Below the pieces are notes generated by a model. That model was not told the DNA's origin. It was given only the letters and a program-made list of their open reading frames with translations, and did not search any database. From contig JAVKSM010000109.1 in the NCBI GenBank assembly GCA_039583705.1, positions 1 to 11,059 on the forward strand: a DNA stretch of 11,059 nt. The letters are read 5' to 3'. A program made the position numbers and the translations under genes. Each line of letters opens with the position of its first letter. The stretch's first letter is position 1. Of the stretch, positions 1 to 7,806 are shown piece after piece. This DNA comes from JAVKSM01 sp039583705 (GTDB taxonomy: Bacteria > Actinomycetota > Actinomycetes > Mycobacteriales > Pseudonocardiaceae).

Positions 1-93
1 GACCAGGCGAACGGCAGTGGACTTGCCCACCCCGCCGGGGCCATCCAGGGTGATCAACCTCCCGGCCAGGCGGCCGTCGACCAGGCCGGTCAC
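1..93 (-). CDS. P-loop nucleotide kinase (thymidylate/cytidylate kinase-like), N-terminal fragment
   Basis: Only the first 31 codons are present; the gene continues off the left edge. The GTG start at 93 overlaps the TGA stop of the radical SAM gene in a GTGA arrangement, so the two are translationally coupled and form one leftward operon. Residues 13-26 read LITLDGPGGVGKST, a Walker A loop directly after the first beta strand, as in dTMP kinases and CMP kinases. Proteins with this N-terminus phosphorylate nucleoside monophosphates using ATP in the cytoplasm. The family cannot be narrowed further because the LID and substrate-binding parts are missing. A different small P-loop NTPase is the main alternative. 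Pairing with a radical SAM enzyme suggests that both act in one pathway. Confidence 0.6.
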   Translation of the reverse strand, partial: MTGLVDGRLAGRLITLDGPGGVGKSTAVRLV

Positions 94-1208
94 GCGGGCA
101 TCAGCGGCAGCAGCCGACGTCCTTCGGTATGCGTGTCGGTGGCGATCGGGCACTGCTCGGTGTCAACGTCGCCGATCCGGCCACCGGCGGAGACAACGGC
201 AGCCGGGCAGCCCTTGCCGCAGCCGGAGTTCATCGAGCACGCCGCGCAGGTGGCGTTGTCGCCGACCCGGTAGCGGTCGTGGAAGCGGTAGTCGTCCAGG
301 CGGGCGGCGATGTCGGGGTCGGTGAAGATGTTGCCGACGATGAACTCGGTGTCGGCGTGCCGCGATTGCGGGGTGCGGGCGGCGAACACCAGGTACGGGC
401 ACACGGTGACCTCGCCGGGAGTGAACACGTAGATGATGGTCCCGGCCTCGCACCCGGCCAGCGGCCGGCTCTGGGTGTTGGGGAAGCGGATGTGCGCGAT
501 GTCCAGCTCCGGGCCGTCGAACGGCGCGGTCAGCTCGAAGATCTCCCGCATGTGCAGGGTCGTCTTGGCCAGCTTGGCCCGTGACTTGACGCCGCGGCCC
601 ATGCTGCCCAGCGGGTTGAGCAGCACGTAGCGGGCGCCGTTGGCGCGGGCAAACGCGCACAGCCGGGCGTATTCCTCGTTTTGGGCAAGGGTGTTCGGCG
701 TGCACAGCAGCCCCTGCAGGATGCCGGCCAGGCCGAGCTTCTCCACGGTGGCCACGGTCACGGCGAAGCTGGCCCGGTCACCGCGGAACTTGCCGTGCGA
801 GTCGGCGGCGAACCCGTCCAGAGAGACGTTGCAGTGCACGCCCAACTCGGTCAGCGCCGCGATCTGGACGCCGTCCAGGGTGGTGGCGTTGGTGCAGATC
901 CCGACGTCACTCCCGGCGGCGCGGAACGCGCGCACGACGGCCAGGAAGTCCGGGTGGATCGTGGGTTCACCGCCGGTGAGGCTCACCCGCCGGACGCGGC
1001 TGTCCGCCAGGCGCGGGATCACCTTCTCCACCACCTCGGCCAGCGGCATCTGCTTGCCAACCTGCGTCGCGGACACGAAACAGTGGGCGCAACGCAGGTT
1101 GCAGTCCTCGTTGATCTGCACCAGCGCCTTGCGGAACGGCTGCTCAACCGTCGTGCGGAAGTAGCAGGACGGGGCCACGCCGTCGGTGGCGATGCTGCGT
1201 GCAGTCAC
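90..1208 (-). CDS. Radical SAM/SPASM domain enzyme
   Basis: This is a 372-residue radical SAM enzyme. The N-terminal core carries the 4Fe-4S site C36-x3-C40-x2-C43 and the SAM-binding GGEP at 79-82. The C-terminal part matches the SPASM consensus well: C253-x11-G265-x4-C270, then C321-x2-C324-x5-C330-x3-C334, then C353, so two auxiliary iron-sulfur clusters are expected. SPASM enzymes mostly modify ribosomal peptides or carry out radical dehydrogenation or epimerisation; the substrate here is unknown and I see no obvious precursor peptide nearby. The GTG at 1208 is preferred over a TTG at 1229 because GGAGG lies five bases upstream. It heads a leftward operon with the coupled nucleotide kinase and is divergent from the LysR-type gene, which probably regulates it. 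It lacks the typical viperin signature, so a viperin assignment is not supported. Confidence 0.88.
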   Translation of the reverse strand: MTARSIATDGVAPSCYFRTTVEQPFRKALVQINEDCNLRCAHCFVSATQVGKQMPLAEVVEKVIPRLADSRVRRVSLTGGEPTIHPDFLAVVRAFRAAGSDVGICTNATTLDGVQIAALTELGVHCNVSLDGFAADSHGKFRGDRASFAVTVATVEKLGLAGILQGLLCTPNTLAQNEEYARLCAFARANGARYVLLNPLGSMGRGVKSRAKLAKTTLHMREIFELTAPFDGPELDIAHIRFPNTQSRPLAGCEAGTIIYVFTPGEVTVCPYLVFAARTPQSRHADTEFIVGNIFTDPDIAARLDDYRFHDRYRVGDNATCAACSMNSGCGKGCPAAVVSAGGRIGDVDTEQCPIATDTHTEGRRLLPLMPA

Positions 1209-1312
1209 GCGAACCTCCGCACAGTCCAAGGCACCTGCTCGTCCGGCGCCGCCGTGGGTGCGGCCGGACCGGCCACACCCCTAATATGTTCGGTTGAATA
1301 GTAGAGCGGCTT

Positions 1313-1345
1313 GAGATGTCCGCACGAACATTTGTTGGACATCTC
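1313..1345. promoter_or_regulatory. Perfect 9-bp inverted repeat in divergent control region
   Basis: GAGATGTCC (1313-1321) and GGACATCTC (1337-1345) form a perfect inverted repeat with a 15-base spacer. The spacer holds a second nested dyad, AACA-TT-TGTT (1327-1336), and CGAACAT (1325-1331) also pairs with ATGTTCG at 1286-1292. The element lies between the divergent radical SAM operon and the LysR-type gene, inside the 231-bp region 1209-1439 that must hold both promoters. LysR-type regulators usually bind dyads in such divergent regions, so this is a reasonable operator candidate. The binding itself is inferred. Confidence 0.5.
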
Positions 1346-1439
1346 GGCGAGAACTGCGAGCACCAGCAACCCAACTGTCCGATCGACAAGTCCCATGTCA
1401 GCGTGTGTCCCACACAGGGGCGGGAGCGAGGAGGAGCCG

Positions 1440-2495
1440 GTGCCGGACATCGACGACGCTGATGCGGCAGACGTGCTGGCCACGCTGCTGGGCTGCCCAC
1501 CCGAGATGCTCGACGTCAGCCTCGACCAACTGCGCACCCTCGCCGTCGTGCACACCACCGGCACCGCGCAACGCGCCGCCCGCGCACTGGGGCGGGAACA
1601 GTCCAGCGTGCAGAAACAGCTCGACAACCTCAACAAAGCCGCCACACGCCTGGTCGGCGAGGCGCTCGTGGTCAAACAAGGCCGCGGCAAAGACTTCCTG
1701 TTCACCCCCTCCGGCGAAGAGGTCGTCGCCCTGGCCAAGCAGACCTTGCTGGCGGTCACTGACAGCCTGCACCGCAGCCGGCGCCGAGTCGGCTCCACCG
1801 TTACCTTCGGCACCACCGAGTTCACCGTGCAGTTCCTCGGCGCCGTGTGGCCCGCGCTGCGCGAAGACTTCGAGCGCCGCGGCGTGCACCTCAACATCGA
1901 GCACGTCCGCACCCGCGACCTGTGGCGCAAACTCGACGCCAAGAAGGTCGACCTGGTGTGCGGCAGCTTCGCCGCCGAAACCGGCCGCCCACCCACACTG
2001 GACTACGACTTCCTGGAATGGCACCGCGAACGCGTCGCCTTGCTGACCAACCTGCCCCCGCGCGAGTTGCCCGACACCCCGGTCACCGCCAACCGGCTAC
2101 CCGGCCTGCCGCTGCTCGCGCCGACCGCTGGGCTGCTCGCCCAGTTCCTCAGCCGCTGGTACGGCCCCGACTACCGCGGCGTGCTCGACGTCATCGCCGA
2201 CATCGACTCCCTCAACTACGGCCTCAACCTGCTCACCAGCCAGCTTCTGCACGGCTGCCTGCTCACCACCGAACGCGTCGCCGACGCCGCACTCGAAGGC
2301 CGCCTGCCCGGCCAGGGCCTACGCAAGATCGACCTCGCCGACGACTACCAACCCCGCCTGGAGATCGTCACCGGCATCTTCGCCCGGAAAGGCGAACGCG
2401 ACCGCTATGCCACCGACCACCCGCTCAACCTGCTGTGGAACGCCTTTGCCGAAGCGACGCCGACCCGAGCCATCCCCTCGGCCCTACCGGGCTGA
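1440..2495 (+). CDS. LysR-type transcriptional regulator
   Basis: This is a 351-residue DNA-binding regulator. Residues about 28-66 form a LysR-like winged helix-turn-helix (LDQLRTLAVVHTTGTAQRAA, then a recognition helix around SSVQKQLDNL). The C-terminal part from about residue 118 (STVTFGTTEF) resembles the effector-binding domain, including the strand VDLVCGSF near 170-177. It is longer than the usual 290-320 residues because of an extra N-terminal stretch and an expanded C-terminus. The GTG at 1440 is chosen because AGGAGG (1429-1434) sits five bases upstream; the frame stays open upstream to an ATG at 1395 and a TTG at 1311, neither with a comparable site. It is divergent from the radical SAM/kinase pair, the classic arrangement for a LysR regulator and its target. 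The effector cannot be read from sequence. Confidence 0.75.
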   Translation: MPDIDDADAADVLATLLGCPPEMLDVSLDQLRTLAVVHTTGTAQRAARALGREQSSVQKQLDNLNKAATRLVGEALVVKQGRGKDFLFTPSGEEVVALAKQTLLAVTDSLHRSRRRVGSTVTFGTTEFTVQFLGAVWPALREDFERRGVHLNIEHVRTRDLWRKLDAKKVDLVCGSFAAETGRPPTLDYDFLEWHRERVALLTNLPPRELPDTPVTANRLPGLPLLAPTAGLLAQFLSRWYGPDYRGVLDVIADIDSLNYGLNLLTSQLLHGCLLTTERVADAALEGRLPGQGLRKIDLADDYQPRLEIVTGIFARKGERDRYATDHPLNLLWNAFAEATPTRAIPSALPG

Positions 2496-2497
2496 CA

Positions 2498-2716
2498 GGT
2501 CGTCGCGCTCCATCGAATAGCCGTGCGACTGGCCTCGTCCGCCGGGTCCACCGCCCGAGCCACGATCCCCCGCAGGTCCAGCAGGGCCACGTCCGCGCTG
2601 GTCGGGGTCACCGGGAACCCGCGCCTGAGCAGCCGCTGGAGTCCCGCGAGCACTTCACCCGTGGCTGGGCTTTTCTGGGCATGGGCGGAGTCGACGTCGA
2701 CAAGCCACTCCCCTGG
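2498..2716 (-). pseudogene. Possible remnant of a leftward gene, no start or proper end
   Basis: Most of the gap between the LysR-type gene and pglW reads as a continuous leftward frame with strong G/C at third positions and protein-like composition (for example EWLVDVDSAH, then ATGEVLAGLQRLLRRGFPVT, then ALLDLRGIVARAVDP). No plausible start codon with a ribosome site is seen upstream, and the frame is still open when it enters the 3' end of the LysR-type gene, stopping only at 2405. I read this as the internal or C-terminal part of a gene truncated by recombination. I do not recognise the family. It could also be chance open frame in GC-rich DNA. Confidence 0.3.
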
Positions 2717-2749
2717 GGTGGCGGGACAGGCTAACGTCTGGGACCCCAG
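2713..2749 (+). promoter_or_regulatory. Candidate pglW promoter region with 7-bp inverted repeat
   Basis: CTGGGGT (2713-2719) and ACCCCAG (2743-2749) form a perfect inverted repeat with a 23-base spacer. Within it, TAACGT (2732-2737) fits the actinobacterial -10 pattern TAnnnT and would give a leader of roughly 45 bases before pglW. No convincing -35 hexamer is visible. The repeat would flank the -10 box, as an operator might. Confidence 0.3.
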
Positions 2750-2787
2750 CGGCGACGGTCCGGAGGCGGAAGGGCTGCGGAAGGGCT

Positions 2788-5700
2788 ATGGAGGCGAACT
2801 CGGACCGCTGGCACGAAGTGACCCCATCGCCGTTCGCCTACGAGCGCGCGGCGCTCGAGTACGTCCGCAACCTGCTGCCCGACCGCCACCCGTTCCAGGC
2901 CTGGTCCACCTTCACGTTCCTTTCCGACCAGGGCCACGTCCGCGAGGTTGACCTGCTCGTCGCCGCCCCGAGCGGCTTCTACCTCGTCGAGATCAAGAAC
3001 TATCGCGGCCGGCTGACCAACGACGGTTCCACCTGGACGCTGACCGGCGAGCGGCGTCGCACCTTCGACAATCCGCTGCCACTGGCGGACCAGAAGGCCA
3101 AGGAGCTCAAGGGCCTGCTCGGTCGCGCCGCCGCGAAGGACCCCGGTCTGCGGGTGCCGTTCCTGCGCGGACTCGTGTTCCTCGCCGAGCCGGGGATGGT
3201 CTGCGCGTTGGAGCGGGAGCAGCAGCACCATCTCTACGTCCCGGACAAGGCGCGGTCCGCAGGCGTCCTCCCGCGTATCGGCGCCGATCTGCTGCTCGGG
3301 CCGATCACCCACGCGCCGCCGCAGCCGGAGTTCCTGCGGTCCCTGCCCAGGCTGCTGCAGAGGGTGGGGATCCACCGCACCCGCCGCAGTCTCGCCGTGG
3401 GGCCGTGGCAGATCGATCCCCGACCCTACGAGTCCGGGCCGACGTGGCAGGACCACCACGCGACCCGCGAGGACCTGCCCGGTGCGCACCGGCGCATCCG
3501 CATCTACCTCTATGAGCGGCAGGCCGACCCCGAGACGCGGGAGTCGGTGCGCCACGCCGCCCAGCGGGAGTTCGTCGCGGGTCAGGGCATCGACCACCCC
3601 GGTCTGTTGGTGCCCCGTGAGCTGCTCGACCACGACATGGGTCCGGCGCTGGTCATCGACCAGCGGGCCGACGCGCTGCGGCTGGACCACTACCTCGTCG
3701 AGCACGGCGCCGGACTCGACCTCCCGGCCCGGCTCGGCATGGTGCGGCAGCTCGCCGAGGCGGTCCGCTACGCCCATGACCGGCGACTGGTCCACCGGGC
3801 ACTGTCCCCACGGGCGATCGTCGTGGAGCCCGGGGAGGCCGGCTGGTCGCAGCCTCGGCTGCGGATCGGGGAGTGGCAGGCAGCCGCCCGCGGCCTCGCC
3901 GCGGTCCGCACGACCCACCGTGTCGCCCCGACCACCCACGCCCGCCAGCATGTCGAGAACGCCGCCGCGCCCTACCTGGCTCCGGAGTTCGACGCCGCCG
4001 CCGACGGCACGGTGGGGATCGACGTGTTCGGGCTCGGCGCGACGGCGTACCTGCTGCTCACCGGGCGGCCACCGGCGGCGGGACGGCCCGAGCTGATGGA
4101 GCGGCTGGCCGCCGAGAGCGGCCTGCACCCGTCCGCGGTGTCCGACGAGATCCCGCCCGACGTGGACACCCTCGTCGAGCTCGCGACCGCGCCCCGGGTG
4201 AGCGATCGTTTCGGCGATGTCGGGGAGTTCACCGCCGAGCTTGACAAGATCCTCCGCCCGGCCGGTCCGGCCGAGGAGGAGCGGGTCGACCCGTGGGAGG
4301 CCCAGGCAGGCGCCGAGCTGCCCGACGGCTCGGAGGTGGTCCGCGTGCTCGGGACCGGGGCCACCGCGCGGGCCTTCCTGGTGCGGCGCGACGGCCTCGA
4401 GTCGGTGCTCAAGGTCGGCCGGTCGGCGCAGTCGGAGGAGCGCCTCGGCGACGAGGCCCTGGTGCTCGAAGGCCTGCGCCACGAGCACCTGGTCGTGCTC
4501 AAGCGCGGGGTCTTCACCCTCGGCAGCCGGCACGCCATCGAGATCGACTACGCGGGCGAGGAGACGCTGGCGCAACTGCTGCGCACCGGTGGCGCGCTCG
4601 TGCCCGACCAGTTGCAGCGCTTCGGCGACCAACTGCTCGACGTGCTCGACTACCTCGCGCATCGCGACACCTTCCACCGCGATGTCAAGCCCGACAACCT
4701 GGGTGTGCGGCGGCATCCGAAACGCGGCTCGTCGGTCGTCCTGTTCGACTTCTCCCTCGCGGGCACGCCGGCCACCGACGTGCAGGCCGGGACACGGGGT
4801 TACCGCGACCCGTTCCTCGGCACCGGCCGGCGCCCCACCTACGACACCGCGGCCGAGCTGTACGCCGCGGCGGTCACCCTGCACGAGATGGCCAGCCTGG
4901 AGATCCCGGTCTGGGGTGAGGACGGCACCGACCCCCGTTTCGTCGACGAGGTGACGTTGTCCTCCGAGCTGTTCGACGCCGCCGTCCGTGACCCGTTGAC
5001 GTCGTTCTTCCGGAAAGCGCTGCACCGCGACGCGGACCAGCGGTACCCCACGCCGGGGGCGATGCGCCAGGCGTGGCAGCGCATCTTCGCCGCTCTCGAC
5101 GCGGAGCGCCCGGCCACCACGTCCTACGGACAGAGCGAGGACCCGCAGGATCAGCGCGACGAGGCGGCCGCCGCGGCGACGCTGGACACGGCGCTGGACG
5201 CGGCGGGCCTGTCGCTGCGCGCCGTCGCGGTCGCCCAGCGGCTCGGCGCCAGCACCGTCGCCGAGCTGCTGGACGTGCCGACCCGGGAGCTGTGGCGGGC
5301 TCGGGGCCTGTCCAAGCTCACGCGGACCGAGTTGGTCAGCCGGGGCAGCCAATGGCGCCGTGAGCTGGCATTGCCGGTTCCGGACGCCCGGGTGACCGGC
5401 GGCCGGGATGGCGGCCGGGATGGCGGCCGGGATGGCGGCTGGGAGGCGCCCCTGAGCCTGGACCGGATCGCCGCGCGGTTGCTTCCAGCGGCGAAGAAAC
5501 GCGGCGTCGACCAGGCCGAGCTGACGCGCTGGCTGCTCGGCCTGCCCGGCGAGGAGGGCGAGCTGCCTACGGTGCGGTGGCCGACGCTGGCCGAGGTCGC
5601 GGAGCGGTTCGGGCTGACCGGGGCGCGTGTCGCGCAGATCGCGGGCGAGCGGCGCCGGGAATGGCTGGTGGAGGAGTCCCTCGCGGTGGTCCGGGAGGAG

Positions 5701-7020
5701 TTGGACGGGATCCTCCGCGGGATGGGCCGGGTGGCGGCGGCTTCGGAGCTCGTGGAGCAGCTCCTGGCATCGCGCGGGTGTGTCCGGGAGGAGGTTCCGC
5801 AGCGCCGCCGTGCCTACGGCTACGCGGTGCTGCGCGCCGCCGTCGAGGCGGACGGGATCGCCGAGGCGCCGCGCTTCGCCACGCGCCGGCACGCTGGACG
5901 GCTCGTCGTGGCGCTGCAGGTGGCCGACGACGAGCCGCTGGACACCCCGAGCGACGCCGCGCTCCTGGACATGGCGGCGGGCGTGGCCGACGAGGCGGTG
6001 ACGCTGGCCGGCCGGGACCCGCTGCCGACCCCGATCACGGTCGTCCGGGCGCTGGCCGCCGTCGCCAGCCGGTTCGATCTGGTGCCGGCCGAGCAGCGGC
6101 TGGTGCAGCTCGCCGCCGCCGCGTCGGGGACCGTGCTGGCCAACGCGCGGTTGGAGCTCTACCCGCGCGACCTCGACGCGGTTCGCGCGCTGCGGCTCTC
6201 CCAGGCCGTCGCCGGCGTGCCCAGGGACGGGATGAGCCCGGCGGTGCTCGCCGGCCGGGTGTCGGCCCGGTTCCCCGGCCTCGCCCCGCTGCCCGACGGG
6301 CTGGAGCTGTCCCGGCTGCTCCGCGAGGCGGGTTCCGACCTCCGCTGGAACGGGGAGCGCCTCGTCCCTCCGACCGCGACCGGCGCGAGCAGCGCGGCGC
6401 GGTCGGAGTCGACGTCGACGTCGACGTCGACGGAGTTCATCCGGTCGGCGGTCGCCGCGGCCGGCGGTGCTCCCGAGGGGCGGCTGGCTCATGTGCTGGA
6501 GCACGGCGGGGTGCGGATGGTGACCTTCCGGCGCTCGCGCTGGCTGGGATGCCGCCGACAGGTGGCGCAGGTGAGCGGGGTCGAGCCGGTGGACGTCTCG
6601 GCGGCGTTCGTCTCGGCGCTGCGCGCGGTCGCCGCGGAGCGGCGGATCAGCGACTTCGGGGTCGTGCTGCGGGCCGACGCCCCGGACGCGGACGCGCGGT
6701 CGCGGAGGAACCTGCAGCGGGTGGTGGACGCCGCGTGGGAGCGGTTGGAGCGGCAGTGGTCGGCACGGCCGGTCCTGGTGCTCGACGGGCTCACGCCGCT
6801 GGGCCGCTACGACGGGGGAGCGGGCCTGCTCAACCGGGTGCTGGCCGGGGCCCGGGTCGCGGGACGGGACGGCGGCTCGCGGACGGTCGTTCTGCTGTGC
6901 CCCGCCGAGGACTCCCGCCAGCCCCCGCGGATCGGGCCGCACGCGATCGGCATGACCAGTGCCGAGGAGTGGATCGTGGCGCCCTCGGGGTGGTCGGCCT
7001 CGGATGCGGGCGCCGCCTGA
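2788..7020 (+). CDS. pglW: BREX type 2 / Pgl serine/threonine kinase PglW
   Basis: This 1410-residue multidomain protein has the PglW layout. Residues about 14-130 are a NERD domain with PD-(D/E)xK-type residues D55 and E68-x-K70. Residues about 235-490 are a degenerate kinase: the catalytic loop is HRALSP instead of HRDxKP and DFG is replaced by GEW, though APE (398-400) remains. Residues about 511-770 are an intact kinase: glycine loop GTGATARAF (522-530), K542, E556, HRDVKPDN (630-637) and D654 in DFS. Residues 800-860 resemble the helix-hairpin-helix of RNA polymerase alpha C-terminal domains, and 930-957 (TLAEVAERFGLTGARVAQIA) resemble sigma-70 region 4. The rest is unassigned. In the Streptomyces coelicolor Pgl system PglW is a protein kinase needed for phage growth limitation with PglX, PglY and PglZ. 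The ATG at 2788 follows GGAAGGG. pglX is normally close by; here it lies 3.9 kb downstream. Confidence 0.9.
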   Translation: MEANSDRWHEVTPSPFAYERAALEYVRNLLPDRHPFQAWSTFTFLSDQGHVREVDLLVAAPSGFYLVEIKNYRGRLTNDGSTWTLTGERRRTFDNPLPLADQKAKELKGLLGRAAAKDPGLRVPFLRGLVFLAEPGMVCALEREQQHHLYVPDKARSAGVLPRIGADLLLGPITHAPPQPEFLRSLPRLLQRVGIHRTRRSLAVGPWQIDPRPYESGPTWQDHHATREDLPGAHRRIRIYLYERQADPETRESVRHAAQREFVAGQGIDHPGLLVPRELLDHDMGPALVIDQRADALRLDHYLVEHGAGLDLPARLGMVRQLAEAVRYAHDRRLVHRALSPRAIVVEPGEAGWSQPRLRIGEWQAAARGLAAVRTTHRVAPTTHARQHVENAAAPYLAPEFDAAADGTVGIDVFGLGATAYLLLTGRPPAAGRPELMERLAAESGLHPSAVSDEIPPDVDTLVELATAPRVSDRFGDVGEFTAELDKILRPAGPAEEERVDPWEAQAGAELPDGSEVVRVLGTGATARAFLVRRDGLESVLKVGRSAQSEERLGDEALVLEGLRHEHLVVLKRGVFTLGSRHAIEIDYAGEETLAQLLRTGGALVPDQLQRFGDQLLDVLDYLAHRDTFHRDVKPDNLGVRRHPKRGSSVVLFDFSLAGTPATDVQAGTRGYRDPFLGTGRRPTYDTAAELYAAAVTLHEMASLEIPVWGEDGTDPRFVDEVTLSSELFDAAVRDPLTSFFRKALHRDADQRYPTPGAMRQAWQRIFAALDAERPATTSYGQSEDPQDQRDEAAAAATLDTALDAAGLSLRAVAVAQRLGASTVAELLDVPTRELWRARGLSKLTRTELVSRGSQWRRELALPVPDARVTGGRDGGRDGGRDGGWEAPLSLDRIAARLLPAAKKRGVDQAELTRWLLGLPGEEGELPTVRWPTLAEVAERFGLTGARVAQIAGERRREWLVEESLAVVREELDGILRGMGRVAAASELVEQLLASRGCVREEVPQRRRAYGYAVLRAAVEADGIAEAPRFATRRHAGRLVVALQVADDEPLDTPSDAALLDMAAGVADEAVTLAGRDPLPTPITVVRALAAVASRFDLVPAEQRLVQLAAAASGTVLANARLELYPRDLDAVRALRLSQAVAGVPRDGMSPAVLAGRVSARFPGLAPLPDGLELSRLLREAGSDLRWNGERLVPPTATGASSAARSESTSTSTSTEFIRSAVAAAGGAPEGRLAHVLEHGGVRMVTFRRSRWLGCRRQVAQVSGVEPVDVSAAFVSALRAVAAERRISDFGVVLRADAPDADARSRRNLQRVVDAAWERLERQWSARPVLVLDGLTPLGRYDGGAGLLNRVLAGARVAGRDGGSRTVVLLCPAEDSRQPPRIGPHAIGMTSAEEWIVAPSGWSASDAGAA
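5398..5445 (+). repeat. 12-bp tandem repeat inside pglW
   Basis: GGCGGCCGGGAT occurs three times exactly (5398-5409, 5410-5421, 5422-5433), followed by a degenerate fourth copy ending at 5445. It encodes GGRD repeats (residues 871-884) in a linker between the helix-hairpin-helix-like segment and the sigma-region-4-like segment. Because the unit is a multiple of three, copy-number change would alter linker length without shifting frame. Confidence 0.85.
6408..6431 (+). repeat. 6-bp tandem repeat inside pglW
   Basis: GTCGAC is repeated four times exactly, encoding alternating Ser-Thr (residues about 1207-1215) in a low-complexity linker before the C-terminal region. The unit keeps the reading frame. 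The Ser/Thr run could be a flexible or phosphorylatable linker; this is inference. Confidence 0.8.
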
Positions 7021-7025
7021 GGCGG
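7013..7025. terminator. Small hairpin over pglW stop codon between convergent genes
   Basis: CCGCC-TGA-GGCGG is a perfect five-base-pair stem whose three-base loop is the pglW stop codon. The convergent HIRAN gene ends two bases further on, at 7027. There is no U-run, so it would be a weak or non-canonical bidirectional terminator at best; no other terminator is visible in the six-base gap. Confidence 0.25.
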
Positions 7026-7026
7026 A

Positions 7027-7806
7027 TCAATACGTCTGCCAGCCCGGCCCGGCCATGGGCTGGTAGCCGGAAGGTGCATGTCCGTCGAGCCGGGCGAGGA
7101 GTCGCAGGTGAGCAGGCGCCTCGGGGCCGTTGACGTGTTCGACGGTCAACCCGAGCGGCCCCGTGTCCTGAAGTAGCCGAAGGTGCTCCAAGAGCAGGTC
7201 GGGCACGTAGCCGAGTCGCTCACCGGCAGAGGTCCGTACCAGGACGGCTTCGGGGTTGACCAGGTTTGTCGGATCGTCCTGCAGGTCCAGCGGATCACCC
7301 GGTCGGAGCGACGGCGGCAGCAGGCCGCCCGTGACGTGCCGGATGCCGTGTACGAGGAACCGACAGGTCGTCGAGCCGTCTGAGTGCACGACCGGGATCG
7401 GGAACAGCTGCACGGTATCGCCGGTGCGGCGACCCTCCGACCTGGCCAACTGCAACCACGGCGTGGCGTCCTCAGACAGGTGTAGCTGCCGGAGGAACTC
7501 GCCGAAGTCGGGCCGCCGCGGACTCATGATCCGCTGTGAGAACAGCGGGAAGAGGTGCCGCGAGGTGTAGGTGCGTTCCCAGTCCGGGAAGCTCAGGAAC
7601 GGCAGGAAGCCCTCGACCGCTGCGGCCCGTTGGAGGTAGCGGAAGCGATAACCGAGGTCATCACCGTGCTCGAGGAGCCCGACCGGCGCGATGAGGCGCG
7701 TCTCCGGGTGCTGCCACGCGACGATGAGGCCGCCCGGCGACCTGCCGGCGTCCCACGTGACCTTCGCCTCCGCATCCGGGCATGCTGCAACCGCGTCAAT
7801 GCTCAC
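7027..7806 (-). CDS. HipS-like/HIRAN domain protein, partner of HipA-like kinase
   Basis: The 259-residue product appears to have two parts. Residues about 38-110 (PVGLLEHGDDLGYRFRYL, LPFLSFPD, LFPLFSQRIMSPRRPDF) resemble the N-terminal subdomain of HipA kinases, which exists as separate HipS in HipBST toxin-antitoxin systems. Residues about 147-242 look like a HIRAN domain, with the DDPTNLVNPEAVLV stretch (177-190) and LGYVPD (198-203). HIRAN domains in HLTF and bacterial proteins bind DNA ends or damaged DNA. The GTG at 7806 lies inside the end of the upstream kinase gene (11-bp overlap), with AGGAGG on the minus strand (7814-7819) seven bases away, so the pair is translationally coupled. 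By analogy it may restrain or target the kinase; that is inference. It converges on pglW with a six-base gap. Confidence 0.7.
   Translation of the reverse strand: MSIDAVAACPDAEAKVTWDAGRSPGGLIVAWQHPETRLIAPVGLLEHGDDLGYRFRYLQRAAAVEGFLPFLSFPDWERTYTSRHLFPLFSQRIMSPRRPDFGEFLRQLHLSEDATPWLQLARSEGRRTGDTVQLFPIPVVHSDGSTTCRFLVHGIRHVTGGLLPPSLRPGDPLDLQDDPTNLVNPEAVLVRTSAGERLGYVPDLLLEHLRLLQDTGPLGLTVEHVNGPEAPAHLRLLARLDGHAPSGYQPMAGPGWQTY

Noticed and set aside
90..1208. Viperin-type (pVip) antiviral enzyme for the radical SAM gene
   Set aside because: The CNLRCAHC site and complete SPASM cysteine pattern fit SPASM enzymes; viperins lack a SPASM domain. Only the kinase neighbour is viperin-like.
2688..6419. Shared string CGGAGTCGACGTCGAC near 2688 and near 6404 as a possible recombination repeat
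   Set aside because: The match is short and made mostly of the simple GTCGAC repeat; flanking sequence does not match, so chance is the simpler explanation.
2731..6942. A 1403-codon open frame on the minus strand opposite pglW
   Set aside because: It is an antisense shadow caused by the GC-rich third positions of pglW. Its translation is Arg/Gly/Pro/His-rich without domains, whereas the plus-strand product has complete kinase and NERD motifs.
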